From Turnera subulata (Eukaryota; Streptophyta; Magnoliopsida; Malpighiales; Passifloraceae): a DNA stretch of 64,000 bases. The DNA lies in NCBI GenBank assembly GCA_028386065.3, contig JAKUCV010001003.1, positions 45,433-109,432 on the forward strand. The letters are read 5' to 3'. The notes below the pieces were generated by a model that was not told the DNA's origin, did no database searches, and was given only the letters and a program-made list of their open reading frames with translations. Position numbers and translations under genes: made by a program. The stretch's first letter is position 1. Every line of letters begins with the position of its first letter. Shown in pieces: positions 11,520 to 23,079 of this stretch.

Positions 11520-14318
11520 TGAAGCGCCCCGACCCGTATTTACCGTAGTACAGTAAACACGTGTCGAAACTATTCAGTATGATAGAACAGACAGTACAAC
11601 GTGCAAATATTACACAATAGCAACTATCAATACAACTGTCACCCACACTCGGGGACCATTATTCAAACCCAACACAGTGCCCTCAGCAGCAGCAGATAGT
11701 ATCAGTAATATACATATTACAGGAAAACAGCAATATAAGCAATAGAATAGCAGCGGAAGACTTATGCACATGCAACGGTGGTATGGATCCGGAGTCAGGT
11801 GGAGAAGAAAGCAGTAGCCATCGAACGTCGTGCCTGAGCTACGGAAACAACTTATCCTACGGGATGAAACCCCGCAGGCGAGGGGTGAGTCCGAAGTGCT
11901 CACCGACGAAGGATAAACAGTGATATGCAAGCATCCGTAATACTTAAAAGCAAACACAGATAAGCAACAACATATCTCAACAACTGAATCAAGGCCAAAA
12001 GAATGCTTAATTATTATTACCAATTTTATCTTCCGGGCCCCGTTACTAGACAAGCTAGGGTCGTACCTGGTTATTAATTAATTCCGGATGCTAGGTCAAG
12101 AACCAATCCACATATCAGAACAACCGGATATTCGGCATATCCGAGCCACTGCGGATATTCGGCATATCCGAGCCACTGGGTATTCGGTATACCCCAACCT
12201 CAGGCGACGTCATGCCAACCAGATATTCGACATATCTGAGCCACTGCGGATATTCGGCATATCCGAGCCACTGGGTATTTGGTATACCCTAACCACAGGC
12301 AAAAAGCCAAACGGATATTCGGCATATCCGAGCCACTGGGTATTTGGTATATCCTAACCTCAGACAATAAGCCAAACAAACCAAGAACCGACCATAGCAT
12401 CCCAAAATTAATTTCCAACCATCGGGTCGTACCACTACTTTCCACATGACAATGATAACAACATCTCAAATCAATTCCAATTCCAATTTCATATTCCAAT
12501 TTCTTTTTCTCAATTTCCACAGTCAATAGTTCAACATCAATCTCAGCATATTATCCACAGAATCAATATCACAGTCCAAAAGCAACAATAGTATCCGCAA
12601 CAGTCAATCAGCCAACAATCAACAATTCAGCAGTTCAATCGAACAACAAAGCACACAAAGTATTACAGGCAACATAACAAGGGTTATCCATCCTCACCTT
12701 AGCCGATATTCAATTATGGAATTGTCCGGCAAGTTCCAAGTCCGGTTCCTCAGCAAATTGTTCGTTATCAACTCCTATATCAATCAAATAATATGCACAC
12801 ATAAGATGGTATGCAAATGCCATGCTAATACTGTATACCGTAAATTAAATATAAACTCGGCTCGGTTACTCTCCCGGATTATTTCTCCATTATTATCATC
12901 ATTCACCATTTATTTCAAGGTGTCAAAATACCCTTCTATACTTATTCCTATACCGGGTACTATACCGGTATTATACTTTGATAATACCCTTTCCATAATT
13001 ATTTCTTAAGTATGTACTTTCCAAAATACTATTCCTACAAATTATTACTTACCTTATATATGTTCCCAAAATTATTTTCCATATACCTCATACTTCCCAA
13101 AATTTATATTTCCCCTATTAATTTCACAATTATATTTTCCTTCTATTTAATTCCATTTTCCAGATTTTATTTTCTCTTTTTTTCTCTATTTTTTTTTTAA
13201 TTTAAACGGACTGGGCCTAAGTGTCCAAGCCCAGCCCAACCCAGAAGAGCCCAAGTCAATAGGCTGACCAGACGCAGCAGGCCCGGACCGCGAGCCCAAG
13301 CCAAGGCCACAGTCGGCCCGCGCGCCCAGCAGCCCACACCACACAGGACCCGCAAGAAAACGGGTCAGCCCGCCCATATCATAACCCATCCGGGTCGTCA
13401 CCATAACGGGCTGCTCACCTCGGGTCTCTTTGTACGGCGACGGACGGCACAGGATGGAGACGCGTCGGCGAAGGCAAAGGCGTCTCAAGCGAGGCGCGAC
13501 CGGAGCGAGGAGGAGGCGCGGCTGTTGGCGCGTCCTGCTGCAACTGACGACGGCGGTAGGAGGAGGTGCAGCGGTCGGGTTCTTGGCCGTAGGTGGCGCG
13601 TTAGGCGGCGGACTTAGGAGGCGAGGGCGGCGTCTAGTTGGCGCCGATGCGAGGAGGACAACGACGGGGGTGGTGATGCGTGCCGGTCGTTCGGCCGGGC
13701 GTAGCTGGTGGCCGGCAGTGGGTGGAGGAAGAGAAAAGGAAAAGATGATGGGGAAGGGGATGGTGCAGACGGCGTCGTTGGGTTGTGTTTGTTGTATTTT
13801 TTTTTTCCTTCTCTTTTTTTCTTTTTCTTTTTCTGGTTTGTGTATTTCAGGGAGGATGAAAAGAAAAGCAAGGAGAGGGAGAGATGGTGAAGTTGGTGAT
13901 GGCGTGCATAGGGTGGCAGAAGAATACAGTTTAATAGGCAACTTAGGCACTAGCAATTCACAGGTATCACAGGAAATGGCGGCTAAATAATTGAACTACA
14001 ATTATGCAGTTACTATGCTGCATGTGAAGTGTGGCCCACCTGGACCAGAAAATATCCGGTATACCCACTTATCTTATTTCTGGTCCGGTAATTCGAGAAT
14101 AAACTCGGCTTTTCCGAAGATTCCCGGACCCGAAAAAATCCCAACTTTGGTCCGTAAAATCCGCAGAAATATCCCGAACGTGGGACAAGGCTCGGTTTCA
14201 GAATCCAATACTCAATTTACCATAATTTAATTACCCAAGATTAAAAATCATTGGTAAATTACTGTACATTAGCTTAAACAGTCCCGGTAAAAATGAAATT
14301 TTTACCTGGGCTGTTACA
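11520..14318 (-). repeat. Gypsy-1 3' LTR (left)
   Basis: Starts TGAAGCGCCC and ends CTGTTACA. 2799 bases. Contains a hairpin array (12123-12363) and a GC-rich domain (13200-13760) that gives long but non-coding open frames on both strands. Confidence 0.9.
12123..12363. repeat. Array of short palindromes in Gypsy-1 LTR
   Basis: Several units of the form GGATAT-TCGGC-ATATCC alternate with GGGTAT-TCGGT-ATACCC, each followed by GAGCCACTG or a CAACCTCAGG-like spacer. One unit reads AGATAT-TCGAC-ATATCT. Stem changes are compensated on the other side. The same array is at 18521-18762. Confidence 0.85.
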
Positions 14319-14356
14319 GCCTACCCACCTTAAAAGAATTTCGTCCTCGAAATTCA
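14319..14356 (-). promoter_or_regulatory. Gypsy-1 polypurine tract and conserved 3' box
   Basis: Reverse strand reads AAGGTGGGTAGGC directly before the 3' LTR, preceded by the box ATTTCGAGGACGAAATTCT, a combination common in plant Gypsy elements. Confidence 0.8.
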
Positions 14357-14780
14357 CTCTGAAGCTGCGAACAAGTGCGGATGCTGAGAACGCATATGCT
14401 CCTCAACTTCCCACGTGGACTCATTCGCAGAGTGCTTGCTCCACTTAACCTTTACCATCGGAATAACTCTGCTCCTCAACTGTCTGTCTTCTCGGGCAAG
14501 GATCTGCTCCGACATTTCTGCATATGTCAGATCCTCTGCGACCTCAACATCTACTGTAGTAACCACATGGCTCGGGTCTGATCTGTACCTCCTCAACATG
14601 GAGACATGGAATACGTCATGAATCCGTGACAACTCCTCTGGCAAAGATAATTTGTACGCCAGGGGTCCAATCCTTTCCACAATCTCATACGGTCCAATGT
14701 ACCTGGGACTCAGCTTCCCTCTTTTCCCGAATCTGATAACACCTTTCCACGGTGCAACTCAGAGGAAAACTTGTTCTCCC
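14354..14780 (-). pseudogene. Gypsy-1 integrase C-terminus and chromodomain-like tail
   Basis: The frame 14354-14680 carries the G-P-L-A-Y-K-L-x-L-P segment and the H-D-V-F-H-V-S-M-L motif of Gypsy integrase C-termini, then a V-K-V-K-W ... E-S-T-W-E-x-E chromodomain-like signature. This tail is thought to direct integration to particular chromatin. In-frame stops (near 14700-14790) separate it from the integrase core. Confidence 0.85.
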
Positions 14781-14788
14781 ACTTGGTA

Positions 14789-15679
14789 CTACATCTCCCG
14801 GCGATGCTTATCGGCATAGCTCTTTTGTCGGTCCTGTGCTGCTCTCATGCTCTGCTTAACTGTCTGAATCTTGTCAACAGTCTGCTTAACCAGATCTGGA
14901 CCAATGATCAAACGAAGACCTTCTTCATCCCAACAAACTGGACTTCGGCACTTCCTTCCGTAAAGAGCTTCAAACGGAGGCATGCCAATACTGGAATGAT
15001 AACTGTTGTTGTAGGCAAACTCCGCTAAAGGCAAATACTGGTCCCAACTCCCACTGAAGTTAAGAGCACAAGCCCTTAGCATATCTTCCAGTGTCTGAAT
15101 AGTCCTCTCCGACTGTCCATCGGTCTGAGGATGGAATGCAGTACTAAAACTCAGCTTCGTCCCCAAAGCTGTTTGCAGACTTTTCCAGAACCATGATGTG
15201 AATCTCGGGTCCCTGTCTGAGACTATGGACTTAGGAATCCCATGTAGCCTCACAATCTCTGCAACGTACTGCTTCGCCAACTTATCCAAGGTGTCTGTCT
15301 GTCGAATGGGAAGAAAATGGGCTGATTTTGTAAGTCGATCAACGATAACCCAGATGGCATCATGTTGTCTCCGGGTCAACGGTAATCCAAACACAAAATC
15401 CATAGTAATCATTTCCCAGTTCCACTCTGGCACTGACAAAGATCTCATTTTCCCTGCTGGAGCCTGATGTTCAGCTTTCACTTGCTGGCAAGTGATACAC
15501 TTAGCCACATACTCGGCTACATCCTTCTTCATACGTGGCCACCAGAAATGACTTCTCAAATTCTGGTACATCTTGGTGCTCTCGGGATGCATAGCATACG
15601 GTGTCATATGTCGTTCTTCTAGAATCTGACTGCGTAGGTCACCAACACTGGGTACACATAGGCGCTTTCCCAGCATCAA
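14789..15679 (-). pseudogene. Gypsy-1 integrase core
   Basis: The 296-residue open stretch holds the HHCC zinc-binding region (H-x-S/T-x3-Y ... W-W-P-x-M ... C-x2-C), the D of the F-V-x-G-L-P / V-D-R-L-T-K-S-A-H-F segment, the second D in S-D-R-D-P-R-F-T, and the E in T-D-G-Q-S-E-R-T. All three catalytic acidic residues are present. It normally inserts the cDNA into host DNA. It is separated from the RNase H frame by stops at about 15757-15768 that look like C-to-T changes (CGA and CAA types), and from its own C-terminus by further stops. Confidence 0.9.
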
Positions 15680-15778
15680 TGCACTATCCTCCGCTATGCG
15701 AAACTTATCTTCCTTTCCACTACGGACTGCTTCCTTCAGCTTGATCAGGTCGGGATCTCCATCTTATAACTCCACAAT

Positions 15779-17020
15779 TCAACCTCTCAGGTTAGACTTG
15801 ACTTCCATATGTGTCAACAAAGCTCCTGTCTCATCAATTGACAAATCAACTCCCATCTTCCTTAACTCAATGAGTGAGGACATTGAGTAGGTCGTGGAAG
15901 CATCTTCTGGTTGTCTCCGACTCAAAGCATCTGCTACAACATTAGCTTTTCCAGGGTGATACTCAATAGTACAGTCATAATCATTCAGTAACTCAACCCA
16001 ACGTCTTTGTCGCAGGTTAAGTTCTTTCTGAGTCATGATGTACTTGAGACTCTTGTGATCCGTGAAAATCTGGCATCTCTCTCCAAACAGATAATGTCGC
16101 CAGATCTTCAAAGCAAGGATCACTGCGGCCATCTCCAAATCATGTGTCGGGTAGTTCTTCTCGTGTGGCCTCAACTGTCTCGAAGCATAGGCTATCACTC
16201 GGCCTTCTTGCATCAGAACAGCTCCCAAACCAAGACCTGAAGCATCGCAGAACAGTACATACTCCACTCCTGGCTTAGGCACTGTCAAGACTGGTGCTGT
16301 TGTCAGCTTCTTCTTTAGTTCTTCAAAGCTCTTCTGACAATCCTCACTCCAAACAAAGGCTTGATCTTTCCTCAATAGCTTGGTCATGGGACTAGCTATC
16401 AAAGAGAAACCCTCGATGAATCTTTGGTAATATCCTGCAAGGTCAAGAAAACTCCTGACTTCTGGTACCGTCTTAGGCGGCTCCCATTCCAAAACAGCCT
16501 TTACTTTGGCAGGGTCAACCTTAATCCCATCCCCGGATACAACATGTCCAAGGAATGCAACTTCTTCAAGCCAGAACTCACATTTGCTAAACTTAGCATA
16601 CAACTCCTTCTCTCGCAACCTTTGAAGCACGACTCTCAGGTGCTCTTCATGTTCTTCCCGGTTCTTGGAGTAGATCAAGATGTCATCGATGAAGACTACC
16701 ACAAACTTATCCAAGAACTCGTTCAAGACCAAGTGCATCAAACACATGAAAACTGCTGGTGCATTGGTCAAGCCAAAAGGAACTACTGTGAACTCAAAGT
16801 GACCATACCGAGTGCGGAAAGCTGTCTTCGGTATGTCCTTCTCTGCATTCTTGACTTGGTGATATCCGGACCGAAGATCAATCTTAGAAAACATGGTAGC
16901 TCCCTGTAACTGATTGAAAAGATCATCAATCCTGGGAAGCGGATACTTGTTCTTCACCGTCACTTTATTCAACTGGCGGTAGTCCAAAAACATCCGCAAA
17001 CTGCCATCCTTCTTCTTCAC
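15779..17020 (-). pseudogene. Gypsy-1 reverse transcriptase and RNase H
   Basis: The 413-residue open stretch has R-M-x-x-D-Y-R-x-L-N, the [12 protein letters not shown] box, the V-P-F-G-L-T-N-A-P segment, and the catalytic F-I-D-D-I-L-I-Y-S box. The RNase H domain begins at F-C-D-A-S-G and includes the F-T-D-H-K-S-L box and the A-D-A-L-S-R-R end. The N-terminal part of the RT domain lies between 17020 and 17141 and is cut by stops, one of them TGA where the family has Trp. The protein would not be made from this copy. Confidence 0.92.
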
Positions 17021-17140
17021 AAAGAGGACTGGTGATCCTCAAGGTGAAGTACTGGGTCTGATGAAACCCTTCTCAAGCAGCTCATCTAATTGTTTCTTCA
17101 ACTCCTGGAGTTCTGTCGGTGCCATCCGATATGGTGCCAT

Positions 17141-17833
17141 TTAGATAGGTGTCACTCCTGGCATCAAATCGATGGTGTACTCCACTTCTCTATCAGGTGA
17201 CAATCCTGGTAAATCCTCCGGGAACACATCTGGAAACTCTCTCACAACCATGATGTCTCCCAAAACCGGAGTCTGAACGTCTTCGCCCTTGACATGAGTC
17301 AACAAGGCATCTGGACCATGTGGCTTCATTCCGAAATCCTGGTTAGCAGAGATACTACATGTAGTAGCAACTCTCCTAATACCTGTCAACAGAACCTGTT
17401 GCCCACCATCGGAAGTCAACAACACTTCCTTGGTTCGACAGTTTACCAAAGCACTGTACCTCGACAACCAATCCATCCCTAGAATGATATCGAAACCTCC
17501 CATGTTCATCACAACCAACCATGCAAGAAAGACCTCATTATCGTACGAAAGAGAAACGTCTCTACACACATGGGTTAATCTGACCACTATACCGGCAGGT
17601 AACCTAACCCTCATCGGAAAAGTTAAGTTTTCTTCCGTACAGTTATGTTATGTTGCAAAACTTTGCGCGATAAATGATTGTATAGCACCAGGATCAATCA
17701 AAGTATATGTGGTACTACCAAAGGCTATAAAAGTACCTGCTATAACATCGACGTCTAGGTGACCTCCAGCATGCTGATTCCCTCCAACCGGATCCATTCG
17801 TACCTTATATGAGAATGTATGTATGCATATCAT
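17141..17833 (-). pseudogene. Gypsy-1 aspartic protease region
   Basis: Two adjacent fragments (17648-17833 and 17141-17614) make up the retropepsin-like region. The N-terminal fragment carries T-L-I-D-P-G-A, where active family members have D-S/T-G-A; the Pro would disable the catalytic loop. The second fragment has the I-L-G-M-D-W-L segment. A stop separates them. No gag sequence precedes the region. Confidence 0.85.
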
Positions 17834-17898
17834 GTCATGTCAAATCTTATGTACAAACAACTGTCAAGCAACCACAGTTATGTCCCTAATGACCTACT

Positions 17899-17917
17899 GC
17901 CTGCTCCGCTACCAAAC
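17899..17917 (-). promoter_or_regulatory. Gypsy-1 primer-binding site
   Basis: Reverse strand reads TTTGGTAGCGGAGCAGGC directly after the 5' LTR, in the position of a tRNA primer site. The core TGGTAGCGGAGC differs from the usual initiator-tRNA-Met complement at two bases. Confidence 0.75.
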
Positions 17918-20706
17918 TGAAGCGCCCTAACCCGTATTTACCGTAGTACAGTAAACACGTGCCGAAACTATTCATTATGATAGAACAGACAGTACAACGT
18001 GCAAATATTACACAATAGCAACTATCAATACAACTGTCACCCACACTCGGGGACCATTATTCAAACCCAACACAGTGCCCTCAGCAGCAGCAGATAGTAT
18101 CAGTAATATACATATCACAGGAAAATAGCAATATAAGCAATAGAATAGCAGCGGAAGACTTATGCACATGCAACGGTGGTATGGATCCGGAGTCAGGTGG
18201 AGAAGAAAGCAGCAACCATCGAACGTCGTGCCTGAGCTACGGAAACAACTTATCCTACGGGATGAAACCCCGCAGGCGAGAGGTGAGTCCGAAGTGCTCA
18301 CCGACGAAGGATAAACAGTGATATGCAAGCATCCGTAATACTTAAAAGCAAACACAGATAAGCAACAACATATCTCAACAACTGAATCAAGGCCAAAAGA
18401 ATGCTTAATTATTATTAACAATTTTATCTTCCGGGCCCCGTCACTGGACAAGCTAGGGTCGTACCTGGTTATTAATTAATTCCGGATGTTAGGTCAAGAA
18501 CCAATCCACATATCAGAACAACCGGATATTCGGCATATCCGAGCCACTGCGGATATTCGGCATATCCGAGCCACTGGGTATTCGGTATACCCCAACCTCA
18601 GGCGACGTCATGCCAACCAGATATTCGGCATATCTGAGCCACTGCGGATATTCGGCATATCCGAGCCACTGGGTATTTGGTATACCCTAACCACAGGCAA
18701 AAAGCCAAACGGATATTCGGCATATCCGAGCCACTGGGTATTTGGTATGCCCTAACCTCAGGCAATAAGCCAAACAAACCAAGAACCGACCATAGCATCC
18801 CAAAATTAATTTCCAACCATCGGGTCGTACCACTACTTTCCACATGACAATGATAACAACATCTCAAATCAATTCCAATTCCAATTTCATATTCCAATTT
18901 CTTTTTCTCAATTTCCACAGTCAATAGTTCAACATCAATCTCAGCATATTATCCACAGAATCAATATCACAGTCCAAAAGCAACAATAGTATCCACAACA
19001 CTCAATCAGCCAACAATCAACAATTCAGCAGTTCAATCGAACAACAAAGCACACAAAGTATTACAGGCAACATAACAAGGGTTATCCATCCTCACCTTAG
19101 CCGATATTCAATTATGGAATTGTCCGGCAAGTTCCAAATCTGGTTCCTCAGCAAATTGTTCGTTATCAACTCCTATATCAATCAAATAATATGCACACAT
19201 AAGATGGTATGCAAATGCCATGCTAATACTGTATACCGTAAATTAAATATAAACTCGGCTCGGTTACTCTCCCGGATTATTTCTCCATTATTATCATCAT
19301 TCACCATTTATTTCAAGGTGTCAAAATACCCTTCTATACTTATTCCTATACCGGGTACTATACCGGTATTATACTTTGATAATACCCTTTCCATAATTAT
19401 TTCTTAAGTATGTACTTTCCAAAATACTATTCCTACAAATTATTACTTACCTTATATATGTTCCCAAAATTATTTTCCATATACCTCATACTTCCCAAAA
19501 TTTATATTTCCCCTATTAATTTCATAATTATATTTTCCTTCTATTTAATTCCATTTTCCAAATTTTATTTTCTCTTTTTTTCTCTCTTTTTTTTTTAATT
19601 TAAACGGACTGGACCTAAGTGTCCAAGCCCAGCCCAACCCAGAAGAGCCCAAGTCAATAGGCTGACCAGGCGCAGCAGGCCCAGACCGCGAGCCCAAGCC
19701 AAGGCCACAGTCGGCCCGCGCGCCCAACAGCCCACACCACACAGGACCCGCAAGAAAACGGGTCAGCCCGCCCATATCATGACCCATCCGGGTCGTCACC
19801 ATAACGGGCTGCTCACCTCGGGTCTCTTTGTACGGCGACGGACGGCACGGGATGGAGACGCGTCGGCGAAGGCAAAGGCGTCTCAAGCGAGGCGCGACCG
19901 GAGCGAGGAGGAGGCGCGGCTGTTGGCGCGTCCTGCTGCAACTGACGACGGCGGTAGGAGGAGGTGCAGCCGTCGGGTTCTTGGCCGTAGGTGGCGCGTC
20001 AGGCGGCGGACTTAGGAGGCGAGGGCGGCGTCCAGTTGGCGTCGATGCGAGGAGGACAACGACAGGGGTGGTGATGCGTGCCGGTCGTTCGGCCGGGCGC
20101 AGGTGGTGGCCGGCAGTGGGTGGAGGAAGAGAAAAGGAAAAGATGATGGGGAAGGGGATGGTGCAGACGGCGTCGTTGGGTTGTGTTTGTTGTATTTTTT
20201 TTTCCTTCTCTTTTTTTCTTTTTCTTTTTCTGGTTTGTGTATTTCAGGGAGGATGAAAAGAAAAGCAAGGAGAGGGAGAGATGGTGAAGTTGGTGATGGC
20301 GTGCATAGGGTGGCAGAAGAATACAGTTTAATAGGCAACTTAGGCACTAGCAATTCACAGGTATCACAGGAAATGGCGGCTAAATAATTGAACTACAATT
20401 ATGCAGTTACTATGCTGCATGTGAAGTGTGGCCCACCTGGACCAGAAAATATCCGGTATACCCACTTATCTTATTTCTGGTCCGGTAATTCGAGAATAAA
20501 CTCAGCTTTTTCGAAGATTCCCGGACCCGGAAAATTCCCAACTTTGGTCCGTAAAATCCGCAGAAATATCCCGAACGTGGGACAAGGCTCGGTTTCAGAA
20601 TCCAATACTCAATTTACCATAATTTAATTACCCAAGATTAAAAATCATTAGTAAATTACTGTACATTAGCTTAAACAGTCCCGGTAAAAATGAATGGGCT
20701 GTTACA
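17918..20706 (-). repeat. Gypsy-1 5' LTR (right)
   Basis: 2789 bases, colinear with the left LTR and with few differences, many of them C/T or G/A. Confidence 0.9.
18521..18762. repeat. Array of short palindromes, second LTR copy
   Basis: Same array as at 12123-12363 with small changes, for example AGATAT-TCGGC-ATATCT. Confidence 0.85.
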
Positions 20707-21243
20707 CTAAAAGATCTTATATTGTGGGACAGAGGGAGTATTTAAGTTGGTTTAGGTGATTAAATATAACTAGTTTCCATTTTAACATTTTTTTAAAAAG
20801 GCAATGATATTAATTTTTATGTGAATCAATGCGATTTAGAGAATAATAGTATCCATCTTCCAAAATTTTGATATTTTCTATTTTTACATCAATCATTCGG
20901 AGCTTTCTATATTTTAGGGAATAATAGTATTAATTTTCTAAAATTTAGGAGAAGATTTAACTCCAAAATTTAGGGAAACAATTATTAATAGTATTAATTG
21001 TCCCAATAATAAAATCTGGGAAAAAATGAGAAACAATAAAATAATTCCTCAGCCTGGGGCCCATGGTCCACATGGCACCACGTGTCGCTGAGTGAATTAT
21101 TGGCTACCAAAAGTTAAAAGGATAAAAACTTGTGATTCCAAACAAGTTCACGGACAAAATCTTTGAAAAAATAAACTCAGGGACAAGGTTTGAGATTTTT
21201 AAAAAATTAAGAGACATAGTAAAGATTTATCTCCAATATTATA

Positions 21244-21890
21244 TATGAAACTGGCGGGGAATAATTAATTTAAAGAAAGTTAAGCTTATATAGTGCAAGA
21301 AAGGATATCGGAGTCTTTCATTTGTGGTAAAGATAAAGATCAAAACAGACTCTTTGATTGCAAGTTCTTTATTACCTAGCTACGTCCAAGTGTTAATTTG
21401 GAATTATTCCCGGGGTAGGGTATCATGGATAAAAAGTTCATACCATTAATTACAACCTAAGTTAATTAATTTCTCTTTATCATGTTTCAAAATAAAGACT
21501 AAAATGCCTTGCCCGTGAAACAAGTCAGAAATTTCTTAATTATGTTTGCACACAAATTTTTAAAAAAGTCAGAATTCGGCATATATAGCTTGATTCTTTT
21601 TTCCAAGCTGGCACCTCTTTCTGTAGAATTTTTCTAATTTTACGTTGGACCAAATGTAGTTTACGTATGCACACATTGTTGCTCAAAACCTCGAACTCAT
21701 AATCTCCAGCTAGTTTAAAAGCCACAAAGTAAACGTTAAAGTTTAAACAGTTTCTAAATAGGCAAAAAAGGGGTATACTCGTCCAAAAGCTATGAAGCAT
21801 AATTAATTTCTACCCAAAATTCGGCGCTGATTTCTTATGATACTTTCCTTCCCTATCTCTGAAAATGGCACTCAATTTTCAACCAAAGAC
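21244..21890. other. Upstream region of the polygalacturonase relic
   Basis: AT-rich, no gene seen. The last 200 bases are the probable old promoter of the gene remnant that follows. Confidence 0.4.
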
Positions 21891-21895
21891 ACCCC

Positions 21896-21903
21896 TATAA
21901 ATA
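21896..21903 (+). promoter_or_regulatory. TATA box of the polygalacturonase relic
   Basis: TATAAATA about 120 bases before the ATG at 22016. Confidence 0.6.
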
Positions 21904-22015
21904 CCATCCATAACCGTTTCAACTCCCCACAATCATCCTACAAAATGGCACACGACAGTTTCCCTCTCTTACTCGTTCAAATATTCTTCAAAGTTTGAGC
22001 GTAAACCACCCAAAC

Positions 22016-22470
22016 ATGGCACCACCCATTAACCCTCTTATTCTTCTGGCAATTGTGCTTCTTTCCTTGGCCTCAGGTTTAGCTGGAGCAACACAATATA
22101 GTTGTGCTAAGTTACGGAGCCAAACCTGACGGGAAAACTGACTCAACAAAGGCCTTTGTGGCTGCATGGGCTCAAGCCTGTGCCTCTACAAAGCCCGCCA
22201 CGGTTTCTGTTCCCAGAGGAAGCTTCTTGGTTGGTCAAGTGCGATTTCAGGGACCCTGCAAGAACACTGCCATAGTGGTGCGCATAGCTGGGAACCTTAT
22301 TGCTCCCTCCGATTACCGGGTGCCTGGGAATACTGGTAATTGGGTTAATTTTCAACCATGTCAGCGGCGTTACGGTCTCTGGAGGGACTCTTGACGGACA
22401 AGGTGCTGGATTGTGGTCTTGCAAAGCCTCAGGAAAGGGTTGTCCTTACGGTGCAACGGTACGCATATGG
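22016..22470 (+). pseudogene. Polygalacturonase (glycoside hydrolase 28), broken 5' fragment
   Basis: The ATG at 22016 opens a signal peptide of about 25 residues. The mature N-terminus follows in another frame from about 22098, with Y-G-A-K-P-D-G-K-T-D-S, the classical start of the GH28 fold. After about 22355 the homology continues in yet another frame (V-S-G-V-T-V-S-G-G-T-L-D-G-Q-G, L-W-S-C-K-A-S-G-K-G-C-P). So at least two frameshifts break it, and it ends before the catalytic N-T-D and D-D boxes. An intact homologue would be secreted and hydrolyse pectin, possibly in pollen; this copy cannot. Confidence 0.9.
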
Positions 22471-23079
22471 ATGTTGAATCTGGAATCGAACATTAAACCT
22501 CACCTCTTGTAGAAGAGTGCCAATGAGCTACAAGAGGGGTGAGATCTCCAGTTCTCCTCGACTAATATCAAAATAACAAATACCAAGTCCATTGTGTATA
22601 TACTGCATATCTCTATGGCCCTCTGGTTTATCTGGTAGTGCGTAATGATGTGGTGTTGGACCAATAACACATAGCAAACAATTAGCATAAAAAAATTAAT
22701 TTTTATATATGTCCTTTAAAATTTGTCCCTTTATTTTATTTGATCTTTAATTAAACTTCGAATTCAAACTTTGTGAACCTTCAATCAATACAACAATCGA
22801 ATTTTAACTTTGTCCTTTAAACTTTGTTTTGGTTAGTATCAAAAAAAAAAAAAACTTTGTTTTGGTAAATCCACATGCCGTTTTATATTTCTTGACCCAA
22901 ACTTCTTTTACATATTTAGATCATGTATATATATTGTGAGGGATTGTGGATTTGCTGAGGGATTTTTGTGAAGGATTCTCGCCCCTCATAATTGCGAGGG
23001 ATTTGCTAGTAGGATGTATAAGTGGTGTTATGTTGACTTTTGTGAGTGAAATATTCCAGCACCAACCTATGGCGACGAA
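22471..23079. other. Interval without gene; hairpin and tail-only insertion
   Basis: A hairpin around 22498-22545 ('cctcacctcttgtag' against 'ctacaagaggggtgag') follows the gene break. A tail-only insertion is annotated separately. No coding signal. Confidence 0.5.
22819..22866 (+). repeat. Tail-only retroinsertion
   Basis: The direct repeat 'aaactttgttttggt' (22819-22833, 22852-22866) encloses 'tagtatc' plus A residues. Confidence 0.75.

Larger units (their letters stand above)
11520..20706 (-). mobile_element. Gypsy-1: Ty3/Gypsy retrotransposon without gag, pol broken
   Basis: Two long LTRs (11520-14318 and 17918-20706) bracket a 3.6 kb inner region read on the reverse strand. A perfect 5-base duplication 'ctaaa' lies at 11515-11519 and 20707-20711. 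The inner order on the reverse strand is primer-binding site, protease, reverse transcriptase/RNase H, integrase, chromodomain-like tail, polypurine tract. That is Gypsy order with a chromovirus-like C-terminus. Only 84 bases separate the protease fragment from the 5' LTR, so gag is missing. Pol is interrupted by several stops. LTR pairs look almost identical by eye, so the insertion is fairly young or was mobilised in trans. Confidence 0.92.
11271..20738. mobile_element. Stowaway-type MITE split by Gypsy-1
   Basis: The left end CTCCATCTGTCTGACAATAT at 11271 is matched by the reverse of the right end (20707-20738), and TA dinucleotides flank both ends (11269-11270, 20739-20740). The original MITE was about 280 bases (11271-11519 plus 20707-20738). 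The ends are of the CTCCCTC-type Tc1/mariner Stowaway family. Confidence 0.8.
9482..21234. mobile_element. Long-TIR DNA element, opened by nested insertions
   Basis: About 200 bases at the left end (9482-9685) reappear in reverse at the right end (about 21045-21234), with shared blocks around 'gtccctgag', 'tttcaaagatt', 'acttgttt' and 'gacacgtggtgcca'. Direct repeats 'agtattata' (9473-9481) and 'aatattata' (21235-21243) flank it, 8 of 9 matching, which fits a Mutator-like insertion. No transposase was found. Removing the nested retroelements and the MITE leaves only short AT-rich inner DNA (9690-9889 and 20741-21045), so this is a non-autonomous element. Confidence 0.75.

Noticed and set aside
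13186..13990. Long GC-rich open frames on both strands in Gypsy-1 LTRs (also 19545-20387)
   Set aside because: Low-complexity Arg/Pro/Gly composition in a GC-rich LTR domain, changing frame between the two LTR copies.
9482..21234. Reading the whole block as one autonomous DNA transposon
   Set aside because: All coding sequence inside belongs to the nested Gypsy element; no transposase.
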